NCBI RefSeq assembly: GCF_003709565.1
Contig: NZ_QNRC01000008.1
Coordinates: 1-64,000, forward strand
Length of the DNA: 64,000 nucleotides
From: Paracoccus sigandri
Lineage (GTDB): Bacteria; Pseudomonadota; Alphaproteobacteria; Rhodobacterales; Rhodobacteraceae
Direction: 5' to 3'
The translations under genes were made by a program, and so were the position numbers. The notes below the pieces were generated by a model. That model worked only from the letters and a program-made list of their open reading frames with translations, did no database searches and was not told where the DNA came from. Shown here piece by piece: positions 23,233-31,915 of this stretch (within the stretch, counting starts at the first letter, position 1; every line of letters starts with the position of its first letter).

Positions 23233-24546
23233 ATGCCGGTCACGCTGAACACATCCGATGCCGATTTCGAGGCCCGTTTCGCCGACATGCTGTCGGCCAA
23301 GCGCGAGGATTCCGCCGATGTCAACGATGTCGTGGCGGGGATCATCGCCGATCTGCGGGCGGGCGGCGACAGGGTGCTGTGCGAACTGACCGCGCGGTTC
23401 GACCGGCTGGAGCTGACGCCCGAGCGGCTGCGGTTCTCGCCCGAGGAGATCGCCGCCGAGGTGGCGCGCGTATCCCCCGAGGATCGCGCCGCCCTGGCGC
23501 TGGCGGCCGAGCGGATCCGCGCCTATCACGCCCGGCAGATGCCCGAGGATGCCAGCTGGACCGATCCCGACGGGGCCACGCTTGGCTGGCGCTGGACGCC
23601 GGTCTCGGCGGCGGGGCTCTATGTGCCGGGCGGGCAGGCGGCCTATCCGTCCTCGGTGCTGATGAATGCGATTCCCGCGCGGGTGGCCGGGGTCGGGCGG
23701 CTGGTGGTCTGCGTGCCGACGCCCGGTGGCGTGGTCAATCCGCTGGTGCTGCTGGCCGCCGAGCTGGCCGGCGTGGACGAGATCTATCGCGTCGGCGGCG
23801 CGCAGGCGATCGCGGCGATGGCCTATGGCACGGCCAGCATCGCGCCCGTGGACAAGATCACCGGGCCGGGCAACGCCTATGTCGCCGCCGCCAAGCGCCA
23901 GGTCTTCGGCCGCGTCGGCATCGACATGATCGCCGGCCCGTCCGAGGTGCTGGTCATCGCCGAAGGCGCGCAGGATCCCGACTGGCTGGCGCTGGACCTG
24001 TTGGCGCAGGCCGAGCATGACGCCGATGCGCAGTCGATCCTGATCACCACCGATCCGGCCCTGGCCCATGCCGTCGCGGGGGCCGTCGACCGGATCCTGC
24101 CGACCCTGCCGCGCGCGGAAATCGCCGGGGCCAGCTGGCGCGACTATGGCACGATCATCATCGCCCGCGACCTGGACGAGGCCGCCGCGCTGTCGAACCG
24201 GATCGCGCCCGAGCATCTGGAGCTTTGCGTCGACGACCCCGAGGCGCTGGCGGCGAAATGCCTCCATGCCGGCGCGATCTTCCTGGGCGCCCATACGCCC
24301 GAGGCCGTGGGCGACTATGTCAGCGGCCCGAACCACGTGCTGCCGACGGCGCGCTCGGCGCGGTTCTCCTCGGGGCTGTCGGTGCTGGACTTCCTCAAGC
24401 GGACCACGCTGGCGCGACTGTCGCCGGGCGCGCTGGCCGCGATCGGTCCCGCCGCCATGCGGCTGGCCGCCTCCGAGGGGTTGCAGGCCCATGGCGCCTC
24501 GGTCGAGGCCCGGCTGGCGCTGCTGAACGAAAGGGGGGCTGAATGA
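23233..24546 (+). CDS. hisD: Histidinol dehydrogenase
   Basis: Zinc enzyme performing the last two oxidations to L-histidine with NAD+. 437 residues with YVPGGQAAYPSSVLMNAIPA, the HisD signature GPGNAYVAAAKRQVFG, zinc/catalytic segments AQAEHDADAQS, IAPEHLELCVDD and GPNHVLPTARSARFSSGLSV. The ATG at 23233 follows AGGGGAGCG. Its stop overlaps the UPF0262 start. hisI lies separately at 43.7 kb, so the his genes are scattered. Confidence 0.98.
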   Translation: MPVTLNTSDADFEARFADMLSAKREDSADVNDVVAGIIADLRAGGDRVLCELTARFDRLELTPERLRFSPEEIAAEVARVSPEDRAALALAAERIRAYHARQMPEDASWTDPDGATLGWRWTPVSAAGLYVPGGQAAYPSSVLMNAIPARVAGVGRLVVCVPTPGGVVNPLVLLAAELAGVDEIYRVGGAQAIAAMAYGTASIAPVDKITGPGNAYVAAAKRQVFGRVGIDMIAGPSEVLVIAEGAQDPDWLALDLLAQAEHDADAQSILITTDPALAHAVAGAVDRILPTLPRAEIAGASWRDYGTIIIARDLDEAAALSNRIAPEHLELCVDDPEALAAKCLHAGAIFLGAHTPEAVGDYVSGPNHVLPTARSARFSSGLSVLDFLKRTTLARLSPGALAAIGPAAMRLAASEGLQAHGASVEARLALLNERGAE

Positions 24547-25022
24547 GCCGCCTGACACGCATCGAGATCGACGACAGCGCGATCCCGCCCGCCACCCCCG
24601 AGATGGAGCAGGAGCGCAAGGTCGCCATCTTCGACCTGATCGAGGACAACAGCTTCCTCATCCCCGGCCGCGACGGCCAGCCCGCCCCCGAGGGCCCCTA
24701 TGTGCTGGACCTGGCCATCCGCGAGGGGCGGCTGGTCTTCGACGTGACCACGGAAGGCGACGGCAAGGTGGTCGAGTTCCACCTGTCGCTGGGGCCGTTC
24801 CGGCAGGTGGTCAAGGACTATTTCCAGATCTGCCAGAGCTATTTCGAGGCCGTCAAGCGCCTGCCGCCCGCGCAGATCGAGGCGATCGACATGGCCCGGC
24901 GCGGCATCCACAACGAGGGCGCCCGCACCCTGCAGGAGCGGCTGGAGGGCAAGGCCGAGCTGGACATCGACACCGCCCGTCGCCTGTTCACCCTGATCTG
25001 CGCCCTGATCCCGCAAAGCTGA
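24543..25022 (+). CDS. UPF0262 family protein
   Basis: 159-residue protein of the alphaproteobacterial UPF0262 family, recognised by ERKVAIFDLIEDNSF, LDLAIREGRLVFDV, LSLGPFRQVVKDYFQICQSY and AIDMARRGIHNEGA. Function unknown; apparently cytoplasmic. It overlaps hisD by four bases and precedes the phosphatase gene by three, an arrangement conserved in Rhodobacterales. Confidence 0.92.
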   Translation: MSRLTRIEIDDSAIPPATPEMEQERKVAIFDLIEDNSFLIPGRDGQPAPEGPYVLDLAIREGRLVFDVTTEGDGKVVEFHLSLGPFRQVVKDYFQICQSYFEAVKRLPPAQIEAIDMARRGIHNEGARTLQERLEGKAELDIDTARRLFTLICALIPQS

Positions 25023-25025
25023 CAG

Positions 25026-25508
25026 ATGGCGCGGGACATTCCTTCCTCGGTTCTGTTCTGCTGCGATCACAACGCCATCCGTTCCCCGATGGCGGAAGGC
25101 ATCATGAAGAAGTTCTACGGCCGCGCCGCCTATGTGCAGTCGGCCGGGGTCAAGAACGACATGGAGGTGGACGGCTTCGCCATCGCCGTCTGCGAGGAGA
25201 TCGGGGTCACCATCTCGAACCACCGCTCGCGTTCCTTCGAGGAGATGCAGGCCTGGGGCGACGACCTGGGCGGCTTCGACCTGATCGTGGCGCTGTCGCC
25301 GGCCAGCCAGCGGCTGGCGCTGGAGATGACCCGCGTCTACCACCTGGAGGTCGAATACTGGCCGATCATGGACCCGACCGGGCTGGCCGAGGGCCGCGAG
25401 GCCAAGCTGGCCGCCTATCGCCAGAGCCGCGACCAGATCATCACCCGCATGATCGACCGCTTCGGCCCGCCGACCCAGCCGCAGGACGGTGCGCGGGACG
25501 GCGATTGA
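25026..25508 (+). CDS. Low-molecular-weight protein-tyrosine-phosphatase-like protein
   Basis: 160 residues with the LMW-PTP/arsenate reductase fold. The P-loop CDHNAIRS fits CX5R-S, and the general-acid region is IMDPTGLAEG. It could dephosphorylate protein tyrosines or act on arsenate; the pattern fits LMW phosphatases at least as well as ArsC. Third gene of the hisD-UPF0262 run, three bases downstream of UPF0262. Confidence 0.88.
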   Translation: MARDIPSSVLFCCDHNAIRSPMAEGIMKKFYGRAAYVQSAGVKNDMEVDGFAIAVCEEIGVTISNHRSRSFEEMQAWGDDLGGFDLIVALSPASQRLALEMTRVYHLEVEYWPIMDPTGLAEGREAKLAAYRQSRDQIITRMIDRFGPPTQPQDGARDGD

Positions 25509-25686
25509 ACTGCCGCGCACCCCGGCCATGCGCGCCCGCGATGCCCCGGATGGGTGCTGCCGGCGGCAGGGCCGCCGTCTTGCGGCGCTCCTTCCGCCGC
25601 GCGGGGGAACCGAATGGCGGCGTCGCGCCTTTCTGATGATCGCGGGGCCGTCCGGCTGCCGCGAATGCCATTAACAGGAAAGACAT

Positions 25687-26439
25687 ATGCAGGATATCCT
25701 TGCCCTTCTTCAGGACCCCGCCGCCTGGGTCGCACTGGTCACGCTGATGGTGATGGAGGTGGTCCTGGGGATCGACAACCTGATCTTCATCTCGATTCTG
25801 TCGAACAAGCTGCCGCCCGCGCAGCGTCACCGCGCGCGCCGCATCGGCATCAGCCTGGCGCTGATCATGCGCCTGGGCCTGCTGGCGACCGTCGCCTGGA
25901 TCGTGCAGCTGACCACGCCGGTGGTCACCATCCTGGGCAACGAACTGTCCTGGAAGGACATGATCCTGATCGCGGGCGGGCTGTTCCTGGTCTGGAAGGC
26001 GACGAAGGAGATCCACCATCACGTCGATCCCTCGGACAAGGGGGAAAGCCCGATCGGCGGCCATGTCGCCGCGACCTTCGGCGGCGTGGTGGCGCAGATC
26101 CTGGTCCTGGACCTGGTGTTCTCCATCGACAGCATCATCACCGCCGTCGGCATGACCCCGCATATCGAGATCATGGTGGTGGCGGTCGTCGTCGCGGTGA
26201 CGGTGATGCTGCTGGCCGCCGATCCGCTGGCGAATTTCATCGAGAAGAACCCGACCATCGTCATGCTGGCGCTGTCCTTCCTGCTGCTGATCGGCACGAC
26301 GCTGATCGCCGAGGGCTTCGGCGTGCATGTGCCCAAGGGCTATGTCTATGCGGCGATGGCCTTCTCGGCGCTGGTCGAGATGCTGAACATGCTGGCCCGC
26401 AACGCCCGCCTGCGCAAGGCGGGCAAGGCCGTCCGCTAG
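25687..26439 (+). CDS. TerC family integral membrane protein
   Basis: 250 residues with about seven transmembrane helices and TerC signatures: [17 protein letters not shown] with the membrane-embedded acidic residues, [15 protein letters not shown], and the second repeat [19 protein letters not shown]. Family members act in metal (notably Mn) export or in loading exported metalloenzymes. RBS AGGAAAG precedes the ATG. The 178-bp leader after the phosphatase gene was inspected for a yybP-ykoY manganese riboswitch; no convincing signature was seen. Confidence 0.92.
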   Translation: MQDILALLQDPAAWVALVTLMVMEVVLGIDNLIFISILSNKLPPAQRHRARRIGISLALIMRLGLLATVAWIVQLTTPVVTILGNELSWKDMILIAGGLFLVWKATKEIHHHVDPSDKGESPIGGHVAATFGGVVAQILVLDLVFSIDSIITAVGMTPHIEIMVVAVVVAVTVMLLAADPLANFIEKNPTIVMLALSFLLLIGTTLIAEGFGVHVPKGYVYAAMAFSALVEMLNMLARNARLRKAGKAVR

Positions 26440-26570
26440 GGCCTTCCGCCAGGGCCGGGGGCATCCGCGCCACGGGTCCGGTCATGCGGCGTCCCGCATG
26501 GCCGGGCCGCGTTGCCAAAAGCGCGCGAAGCGTCTATCTGTCAGGGAACCGCGACCGAAAGGACAGGACC

Positions 26571-27521
26571 TTGCGCGACCTCAGGATTCCGGATCAGCGC
26601 CATCCCGAGAAGGCCCACCGGCCCGATCAGGCCCAGCCAAAGAAACCCGACTGGATCCGCGTCAAGGCGCCGACCTCGGAAGGTTACAAGCAGACCCGCG
26701 ATCTCTTGCGCGAGCATCGCCTGTCCACCGTCTGCGAGGAAGCCGGCTGCCCCAATGTGGGCGAATGCTGGAGCCAGGGCCACGCCACCATGATGATCAT
26801 GGGCGAGATCTGCACCCGCGGCTGCACCTTCTGCAACGTCGCCACCGGCAAGCCCAATGCGCTGGACCTGTTCGAGCCCGGCCGCGTCGCCCATGCGGTC
26901 CAGAAGCTGGGCCTGAACCACGTCGTCATCACCAGCGTGGACCGCGACGACCTGGACGACGGCGGCGCGGAACATTTCGCCCAGACGATCCGCGCGATCC
27001 GCCACCGCTCGCCCGCCTCGACCATCGAGGTGCTGACCCCCGACTTCCTGAAGTCGAAGCCCGGCTCGCTGGAGGCGGTGGTCGAGGCGCGGCCCGATGT
27101 CTTCAACCACAACCTGGAAACCGTGCCGGGCCTCTATCCGACGGTGCGGCCCGGCGCGCGCTATTTCCACAGCCTGCGACTGCTCCAGAAGGTCAAGGAG
27201 CTGGATCCGGCCATGTTCACCAAGTCCGGCATCATGGTCGGGCTGGGCGAGGATCGCCAGGGCGTCTTGCAGGTCATGGACGACATGCGCGCCGCCGATA
27301 TCGACTTCATGACCATCGGCCAGTATCTGCAGCCGACGCCCAAGCATCACCGCGTCGACCGCTTCGTCACGCCCGAGGAATTCGCCAGCTACGAGAAGGC
27401 GGCCTACGGCAAGGGCTTCCTGATGGTTTCGGCCACGCCGCTGACCCGGTCCTCCTATCACGCCGGCGACGATTTCGCCCGGCTGCGCGCCGCCCGGCTG
27501 GAGAAGCTGGGCCGCGCCTGA
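26571..27521 (+). CDS. lipA: Lipoyl synthase
   Basis: Radical SAM enzyme inserting two sulfurs into protein-bound octanoyl groups. 316 residues with the auxiliary-cluster [12 protein letters not shown] (CX4CX5C) and the radical [11 protein letters not shown] (CX3CX2C), and the terminal [10 protein letters not shown] carrying the serine cluster ligand. A TTG start at 26571 with AGGA just upstream is proposed because translation from it gives the family N-terminus ([19 protein letters not shown]); the nearest in-frame ATG (26484) adds 29 unsupported residues. Confidence 0.96.
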   Translation: MRDLRIPDQRHPEKAHRPDQAQPKKPDWIRVKAPTSEGYKQTRDLLREHRLSTVCEEAGCPNVGECWSQGHATMMIMGEICTRGCTFCNVATGKPNALDLFEPGRVAHAVQKLGLNHVVITSVDRDDLDDGGAEHFAQTIRAIRHRSPASTIEVLTPDFLKSKPGSLEAVVEARPDVFNHNLETVPGLYPTVRPGARYFHSLRLLQKVKELDPAMFTKSGIMVGLGEDRQGVLQVMDDMRAADIDFMTIGQYLQPTPKHHRVDRFVTPEEFASYEKAAYGKGFLMVSATPLTRSSYHAGDDFARLRAARLEKLGRA

Positions 27522-27584
27522 CGCGGCTTTCGGGCGCATGACGGCCCTTGCAAATCCCTTCGCCGCACCTTAGGCGAAAGGCAG

Positions 27585-27668
27585 GCCCGAGTGGCGGAAT
27601 GGTAGACGCAGCGGATTCAAAATCCGCCGCCGCAAGGCATGCCGGTTCGAGTCCGGCCTCGGGTACCA
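27585..27668 (+). tRNA. tRNA-Leu (anticodon CAA)
   Basis: Acceptor GCCCGAG pairs with CTCGGGT, anticodon stem GCGGA/TCCGC encloses TTCAAAA (anticodon CAA, reads TTG), a short class II variable arm CGCCGCAAGGCA follows, then T arm GCCGGTTCGAGTCCGGC, discriminator A and encoded CCA (27666-27668). Confidence 0.96.
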
Positions 27669-27852
27669 CCGCAAGATCAATGGATTGGCGGCAACCGCGT
27701 GACGGGGCTATCCCGGCGCGGCGGGATGTCCCGATCCGTCTTCGCGTTCGGCCTGACCTTGCGCTGCCGGCAGCGCATTTCCCGATTCGCCCTGCCGCCA
27801 CGGACTATCCCTTCGCCAGGCGTTCCCGGCGCGGATCATCCGGTGGCGAAGC

Positions 27853-27879
27853 CGCCTCCGCCCGCCCGTGGCGGAGGCG
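27853..27879 (-). terminator. Candidate terminator hairpin after parE
   Basis: A perfect 10-bp inverted repeat CGCCTCCGCC/GGCGGAGGCG with a 7-nt loop lies 5 bp past the parE stop. No T tract follows on the minus strand, so it may be a transcript 3'-end stabiliser or a weak terminator. Confidence 0.5.
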
Positions 27880-27884
27880 CGGGT

Positions 27885-29846
27885 TCAGACGTCCAGTTCC
27901 TCGACGAAGCGGGCGTTTTCCTGGATATATTCGAAGCGCAGCTCGGGCTTCTTGCCCATCAGGCGCTCGACCAGGTCGCCGGTCTCGCCGCCATCCTCGT
28001 CGTCGATGCTGACCCGGATCAGCTTGCGCGTCTTGGGGTTCATCGTCGTGTCCTTCAGGTCCTTGGCGTCCATCTCGCCCAGGCCCTTGAAGCGCTGCAC
28101 GTCGATCTTGCCCTTGCCGCCCAGACCCTTGGCCAGCATCCGCTCCTTTTCCGCGTCGTCGGCGACATAGATGCGATGCGCGCCCTGCGTCAGCCGGTAG
28201 AGCGGCGGGCAGGCCAGATAGAGGTGCCCCTTGTCGATCAGCGGCCGCATCTGGGTGAAGAAGAAGGTCATCAGCAGGCTGGCGATATGGGCGCCGTCGA
28301 CATCGGCATCGGTCATGATGATGACCTTGTCATAGCGCAGATCGTCGACATTGAAGCGAGAGCCCATGCCCACGCCAAGCGCCTGGCAGAGATCGTTGAT
28401 CTCCTGGTTGGCGCCCATCTTCGAGGACGCCGCGCCCAGCACGTTCAGGATCTTGCCGCGCAGGGGCAGCAGCGCCTGGTTGGTGCGGTCGCGCGCCATC
28501 TTGGCGCTGCCGCCCGCGCTGTCGCCCTCGACGATGAACAGTTCCGTGCCGTCGCGATTCGTGGCGCTACAATCGACCAGCTTGCCCGGCAGGCGCAGCT
28601 TCTTGGTGGCCGTCTTGCGGGCGGTTTCCTTTTCCTGCCGCCGGCGCAGCCGTTCCTCGGCCCGCAGCACCAGGAAATCCAGGATCGCACCGGCCGATTT
28701 CGTGTCCGAGGCCAGCCAGTTGTCGAAATGGTCGCGCACCGCGCCCTCGACCAGCCGCGCGGCCTCGGTCGTGGCCAGCCGGTCCTTGGTCTGGCCGACG
28801 AATTCGGGTTCGCGGATGAAGCAGCTGACCAGCGCGCAGCCGCCGGTCAGCAGGTCCTCGCGGGTGATCTGCGCGGCCTTCTTGTTGCTGACACGCTCGC
28901 CATAGGCGCGGATGCCCTTGAGGATCGCGGACCAGAAGCCGGCCTCGTGGGTGCCGCCCTCGGGCGTCGGCACGGTGTTGCAATAGGACTGGATGAAGCC
29001 GTCGCGCGAAGGCGTCCAGTTGATCGCCCAGTCGACCTTGCCCGGCGCGTTGAAGCGGCGGAAATCGACGCTGCCGGCGAAGGGCCGGTCGGCATAGGTG
29101 GTGGTGCCGCTCAGCGTCTCGGCCAGATAGTCGGCCAGCCCGCCGGGAAAGTGGAAGGTCGCCTCGCGCGGGGTCTCGCCGTCGTCGATCTCGGATTTCC
29201 AGCGGATTTCCACGCCCGAGAACAGGTAGGCCTTGGATTTCACCATCTTCAACAGCCGCGCCGGCTTGAAGCGGTGATGGCCGAAGATCTCCTCGTCGGC
29301 ATGGAAGGTGACGGTGGTGCCGCGCCGGTTGGGGGCGGCGCCGATGCGCTCCACCGGCCCCAGCGGGATCCCGCGCGAAAAGCTCTGCTGGAACAGTTCC
29401 TTGTTGCGGGCCACCTGCACGACCATGCTGTCGGAAAGCGCGTTCACGACCGAGGCGCCGACCCCGTGCAGCCCGCCCGAGGTCTGGTAGGCATCGCCCG
29501 AGAACTTGCCGCCCGCGTGCAGCGTGCACAGGATCACCTCCAGCGCCGACTTGCCGGGGAACTTGGGATGCGGGTCGATGGGGATGCCGCGGCCGTTGTC
29601 GCGGATCACCACGCTGAAATCGGCCAGCAGCTCGACCTCGATCCGGCTGGCATGGCCCGCCACCGCCTCGTCCATCGAGTTGTCGAGGATTTCCGCGACC
29701 AGGTGGTGCAGCGCGCGCTCGTCGGTGCCGCCGATATACATGCCGGGGCGCTTGCGGACGGGCTCCAGCCCCTCCAGCACCTCGATCGAGGCGGCCGAGT
29801 AGCTGTCGGCATTCGGGTCGGCGGCGGAAAGAAGATCGTCGGCCAT
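27885..29846 (-). CDS. parE: DNA topoisomerase IV subunit B
   Basis: ATPase subunit that, with ParC, decatenates chromosomes. 653 residues: GHKL ATPase motifs EILDNSMDEA, DNGRGIPID and GGLHGVGASVVNAL; transducer domain; TOPRIM motifs IVEGDSAGGSA and MTDADVDGAHIASLL; the C-terminal LRFEYIQENARFVEELDV is typical. The length and absence of the insert found in many GyrB proteins favour ParE over GyrB. parC is not in the window. Confidence 0.95.
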   Translation of the reverse strand: MADDLLSAADPNADSYSAASIEVLEGLEPVRKRPGMYIGGTDERALHHLVAEILDNSMDEAVAGHASRIEVELLADFSVVIRDNGRGIPIDPHPKFPGKSALEVILCTLHAGGKFSGDAYQTSGGLHGVGASVVNALSDSMVVQVARNKELFQQSFSRGIPLGPVERIGAAPNRRGTTVTFHADEEIFGHHRFKPARLLKMVKSKAYLFSGVEIRWKSEIDDGETPREATFHFPGGLADYLAETLSGTTTYADRPFAGSVDFRRFNAPGKVDWAINWTPSRDGFIQSYCNTVPTPEGGTHEAGFWSAILKGIRAYGERVSNKKAAQITREDLLTGGCALVSCFIREPEFVGQTKDRLATTEAARLVEGAVRDHFDNWLASDTKSAGAILDFLVLRAEERLRRRQEKETARKTATKKLRLPGKLVDCSATNRDGTELFIVEGDSAGGSAKMARDRTNQALLPLRGKILNVLGAASSKMGANQEINDLCQALGVGMGSRFNVDDLRYDKVIIMTDADVDGAHIASLLMTFFFTQMRPLIDKGHLYLACPPLYRLTQGAHRIYVADDAEKERMLAKGLGGKGKIDVQRFKGLGEMDAKDLKDTTMNPKTRKLIRVSIDDEDGGETGDLVERLMGKKPELRFEYIQENARFVEELDV

Positions 29847-29998
29847 TCGGGTCTGCTCGTTCTTGTTCTGATGCGCGCGACTATCTCACGTCCGGGGCGG
29901 GCGCGGCAAGGGTTTGTGGGGCAGGGCTTGTGGCGCGGCTGTGGCCGATCCGCAACCCCTTGCGGATTTCGGCGGCAGATTGACGCCGGCGCGGGCGT

Positions 29999-30658
29999 CT
30001 ATTCCGGTTCCGCCGCGCGGGCCTGCCACATCTTGTGGAAGGCCGGGCGGGACTGGCAGGCTTCCAGCCAGCGGCAGATCGCCGGGAAATCCTGCATCAG
30101 GGGGGTCCAGGACTGCGCATAGCGCAGCACCTCGGCCATGTTCAGGTCGGCGACGGTGAAGCGGCTGCCGACCAGGTGGCCATGGCGGGCCAGGTGATCC
30201 TCCAGGACCGCGAAGGGGCGGCGCAGCCGTTCGGCGGCGGTGTCGATGGCGGCGGCCTCCTGCGGGTCGCCGCTGCCGCCGCGGGCGTGCAGGAACAGGA
30301 TGGTCAGCGCGTCGGGCTCGATGCTGGCCGTGGCGTAGAAGCTCCATTGCATCATCAGCGCGTCCTCGGCGGCGTCCTGCGGCCCGACCGGGGCGCCATG
30401 CCTGCGCGCCAGATACAGCGTGCAGGCCATCGATTCGCTCAGCACCAGCCCGTCATCCTCGATCACCGGGATCGCGCCGGCCGGCGACAGCGCCAGGAAA
30501 TCGGCCGAGCGGGTGTTCGGGGGCGCATCCGGCGCCTGCGGATCGGGCAGGCGATAGGCCTGGATCACCGGGTTCTGGGTGAAGGGCAGGTCCAGTTCGT
30601 GGCACAGCCAGATCAGGCGCGAGGCGCGCGAGCGGGTGACGCCGTGGATGGTCAGCAT
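29999..30658 (-). CDS. Glutathione S-transferase family protein
   Basis: 219 residues with an N-terminal thioredoxin-fold GST domain (about 1-90) including SPAGAIPVIEDDGLVLSESMA, where the Glu-Ser pair binds the glutathione gamma-glutamyl group, and an all-helical C-terminal domain with the N-capping-box-like SRFTVADLNMAEVL. Substrate unknown. AAGGAG precedes the ATG. Divergent from ppk2 with a 142-bp shared region that holds an FNR-type site. Confidence 0.92.
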   Translation of the reverse strand: MLTIHGVTRSRASRLIWLCHELDLPFTQNPVIQAYRLPDPQAPDAPPNTRSADFLALSPAGAIPVIEDDGLVLSESMACTLYLARRHGAPVGPQDAAEDALMMQWSFYATASIEPDALTILFLHARGGSGDPQEAAAIDTAAERLRRPFAVLEDHLARHGHLVGSRFTVADLNMAEVLRYAQSWTPLMQDFPAICRWLEACQSRPAFHKMWQARAAEPE

Positions 30659-30721
30659 GGGCGGTCTCCTTCTGTCAGCGGCAGGTTAGATGCCACGCAA
30701 GGCGACGAAAAGCCGCATCAT

Positions 30722-30735
30722 TTGATCCTGCTCAA
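30722..30735. promoter_or_regulatory. FNR/Dnr-type binding site between the GST gene and ppk2
   Basis: TTGATCCTGCTCAA matches the core TTGA-N6-TCAA, with one mismatch to the full TTGAT-N4-ATCAA. It is 65 bp upstream of the ppk2 start and 63 bp upstream of the divergent GST start, so either or both could be targets. Confidence 0.5.
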
Positions 30736-30800
30736 GGCCATGCGGCGAAAGCGCGGCTAGAATCGGCAGGATTGAACGAGTGATTGGTTAAGGAGGGAAG

Positions 30801-31817
30801 ATGACCGAAACGCAAGCCCCCGCCCTGCAGGACCTGCCCACCATGGCTGAACCCGTGGCCGAACCCGTGGCCCAGCCGGTCGCGGATCCCGCTCCGGCCC
30901 CGTCCCGCGCCGCCCGCAAACCGGCCGCCTTCCCGACCGCCTCGCCCGATTCCGTCCGCCTGGCCTTCGAATCCGGCCGCTATCCCTATGCCAACCGCAT
31001 GGGCCGGCGCGCCTACGAGGCCGAGAAGGCGCGCCTGCAGGCGGAACTGCTGAAGGTGCAGATCTGGTCGCAGGAGACCGGGCAGAAATTCGTGATCCTG
31101 TTCGAGGGGCGCGACGCCGCCGGCAAGGGCGGCACGATCAAGCGCTTCAACGAACATCTGAACCCGCGCTTCGCCCGCGTCGTGGCGCTGAACAAGCCCA
31201 CCGAGGAAGAGCGCGGCCAGTGGTATTTCCAGCGCTATGTCCAGCATCTGCCCACCGCCGGTGAAATGGTCTTCTACGACCGCAGCTGGTACAACCGCGC
31301 CGGGGTCGAGCGGGTGATGGGCTTCTGTTCGCCCAACGACTACCTGGAATTCATGCGCCAGGCCCCGGAATTCGAGCGGATGCTGGTCCGGTCGGGCATC
31401 CGGCTCTACAAATACTGGTTTTCCGTCACCCAGGCCGAGCAGCGCCGCCGCTTCCTGTCGCGCGAGACCGATCCGCTGAAGCGCTGGAAGCTGTCGCCCA
31501 TCGACAAGGCCAGCCTCGACAAGTGGGAGGACTATACCGAGGCGAAGGAGGCGATGTTCTTCTATACCGACACCGCCGACGCGCCCTGGGTGATCGTCAA
31601 GTCGAACGACAAGAAGCGCGCCCGGCTGAACTGCATGCGGCATTTCCTGTCGACGCTGGACTATCCCGACAAGGACCCCGAGCTGGTCACGCCGCCCGAT
31701 CCGCTGATCGTCGGCCAGGCCAGCCATGTCGTCCACGGCGCGGCCCATATCCTGGGCGCGGCCCAGCATCCCGACAGCCGCAAGACGCCGCGGCAGGAGG
31801 CCCCGGCCGGGGCCTGA
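30801..31817 (+). CDS. ppk2: Polyphosphate kinase 2 family protein
   Basis: 338 residues. The P-loop kinase core has Walker A FEGRDAAGKGGTIKRF, then the PPK2 landmarks FYDRSWYNRAGVERVMGFC and YKYWFSVTQAEQRRRF, KLSPID and SNDKKRARLN. Enzymes of this family move phosphate between polyphosphate and nucleoside diphosphates; single-domain length suits class I. The first 50 residues are a Pro/Ala/Val/Glu-rich extension with a repeated AEPVA unit, probably disordered. RBS AAGGAGG precedes the ATG. It sits directly before ccoG and has an FNR-type box upstream, hinting at oxygen control. Confidence 0.95.
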   Translation: MTETQAPALQDLPTMAEPVAEPVAQPVADPAPAPSRAARKPAAFPTASPDSVRLAFESGRYPYANRMGRRAYEAEKARLQAELLKVQIWSQETGQKFVILFEGRDAAGKGGTIKRFNEHLNPRFARVVALNKPTEEERGQWYFQRYVQHLPTAGEMVFYDRSWYNRAGVERVMGFCSPNDYLEFMRQAPEFERMLVRSGIRLYKYWFSVTQAEQRRRFLSRETDPLKRWKLSPIDKASLDKWEDYTEAKEAMFFYTDTADAPWVIVKSNDKKRARLNCMRHFLSTLDYPDKDPELVTPPDPLIVGQASHVVHGAAHILGAAQHPDSRKTPRQEAPAGA

Positions 31818-31845
31818 CCCGCCCGCCATCGCCGCTGGCGCCGGT

Positions 31846-31859
31846 TTGACACATGTCAA
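31846..31859. promoter_or_regulatory. FNR-type binding site upstream of ccoG
   Basis: TTGACACATGTCAA is a perfect 14-bp palindrome fitting TTGA-N6-TCAA, 56 bp before the ccoG ATG. FNR/FnrP control of cbb3 oxidase assembly genes under low oxygen is established in Rhodobacteraceae, supporting the call. Confidence 0.85.
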
Positions 31860-31915
31860 GGCGGGCGGATCCGGCCGCGCCTAGAACGGGGGCGCGAAAC
31901 AGGAGCGATTCCCCG

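Noticed and set aside
25509-25686. Possible yybP-ykoY (manganese) riboswitch in the terC leader
   Set aside because: The position is typical for such riboswitches, but I found no GGGGAGUAG-like block or matching second conserved loop, only generic GC-rich stems. A covariance-model search would decide.
29846-29880. GTTC repeats near the parE start as a LexA box
   Set aside because: Spacing between the GTTC half-sites is 2 bp, not 7.
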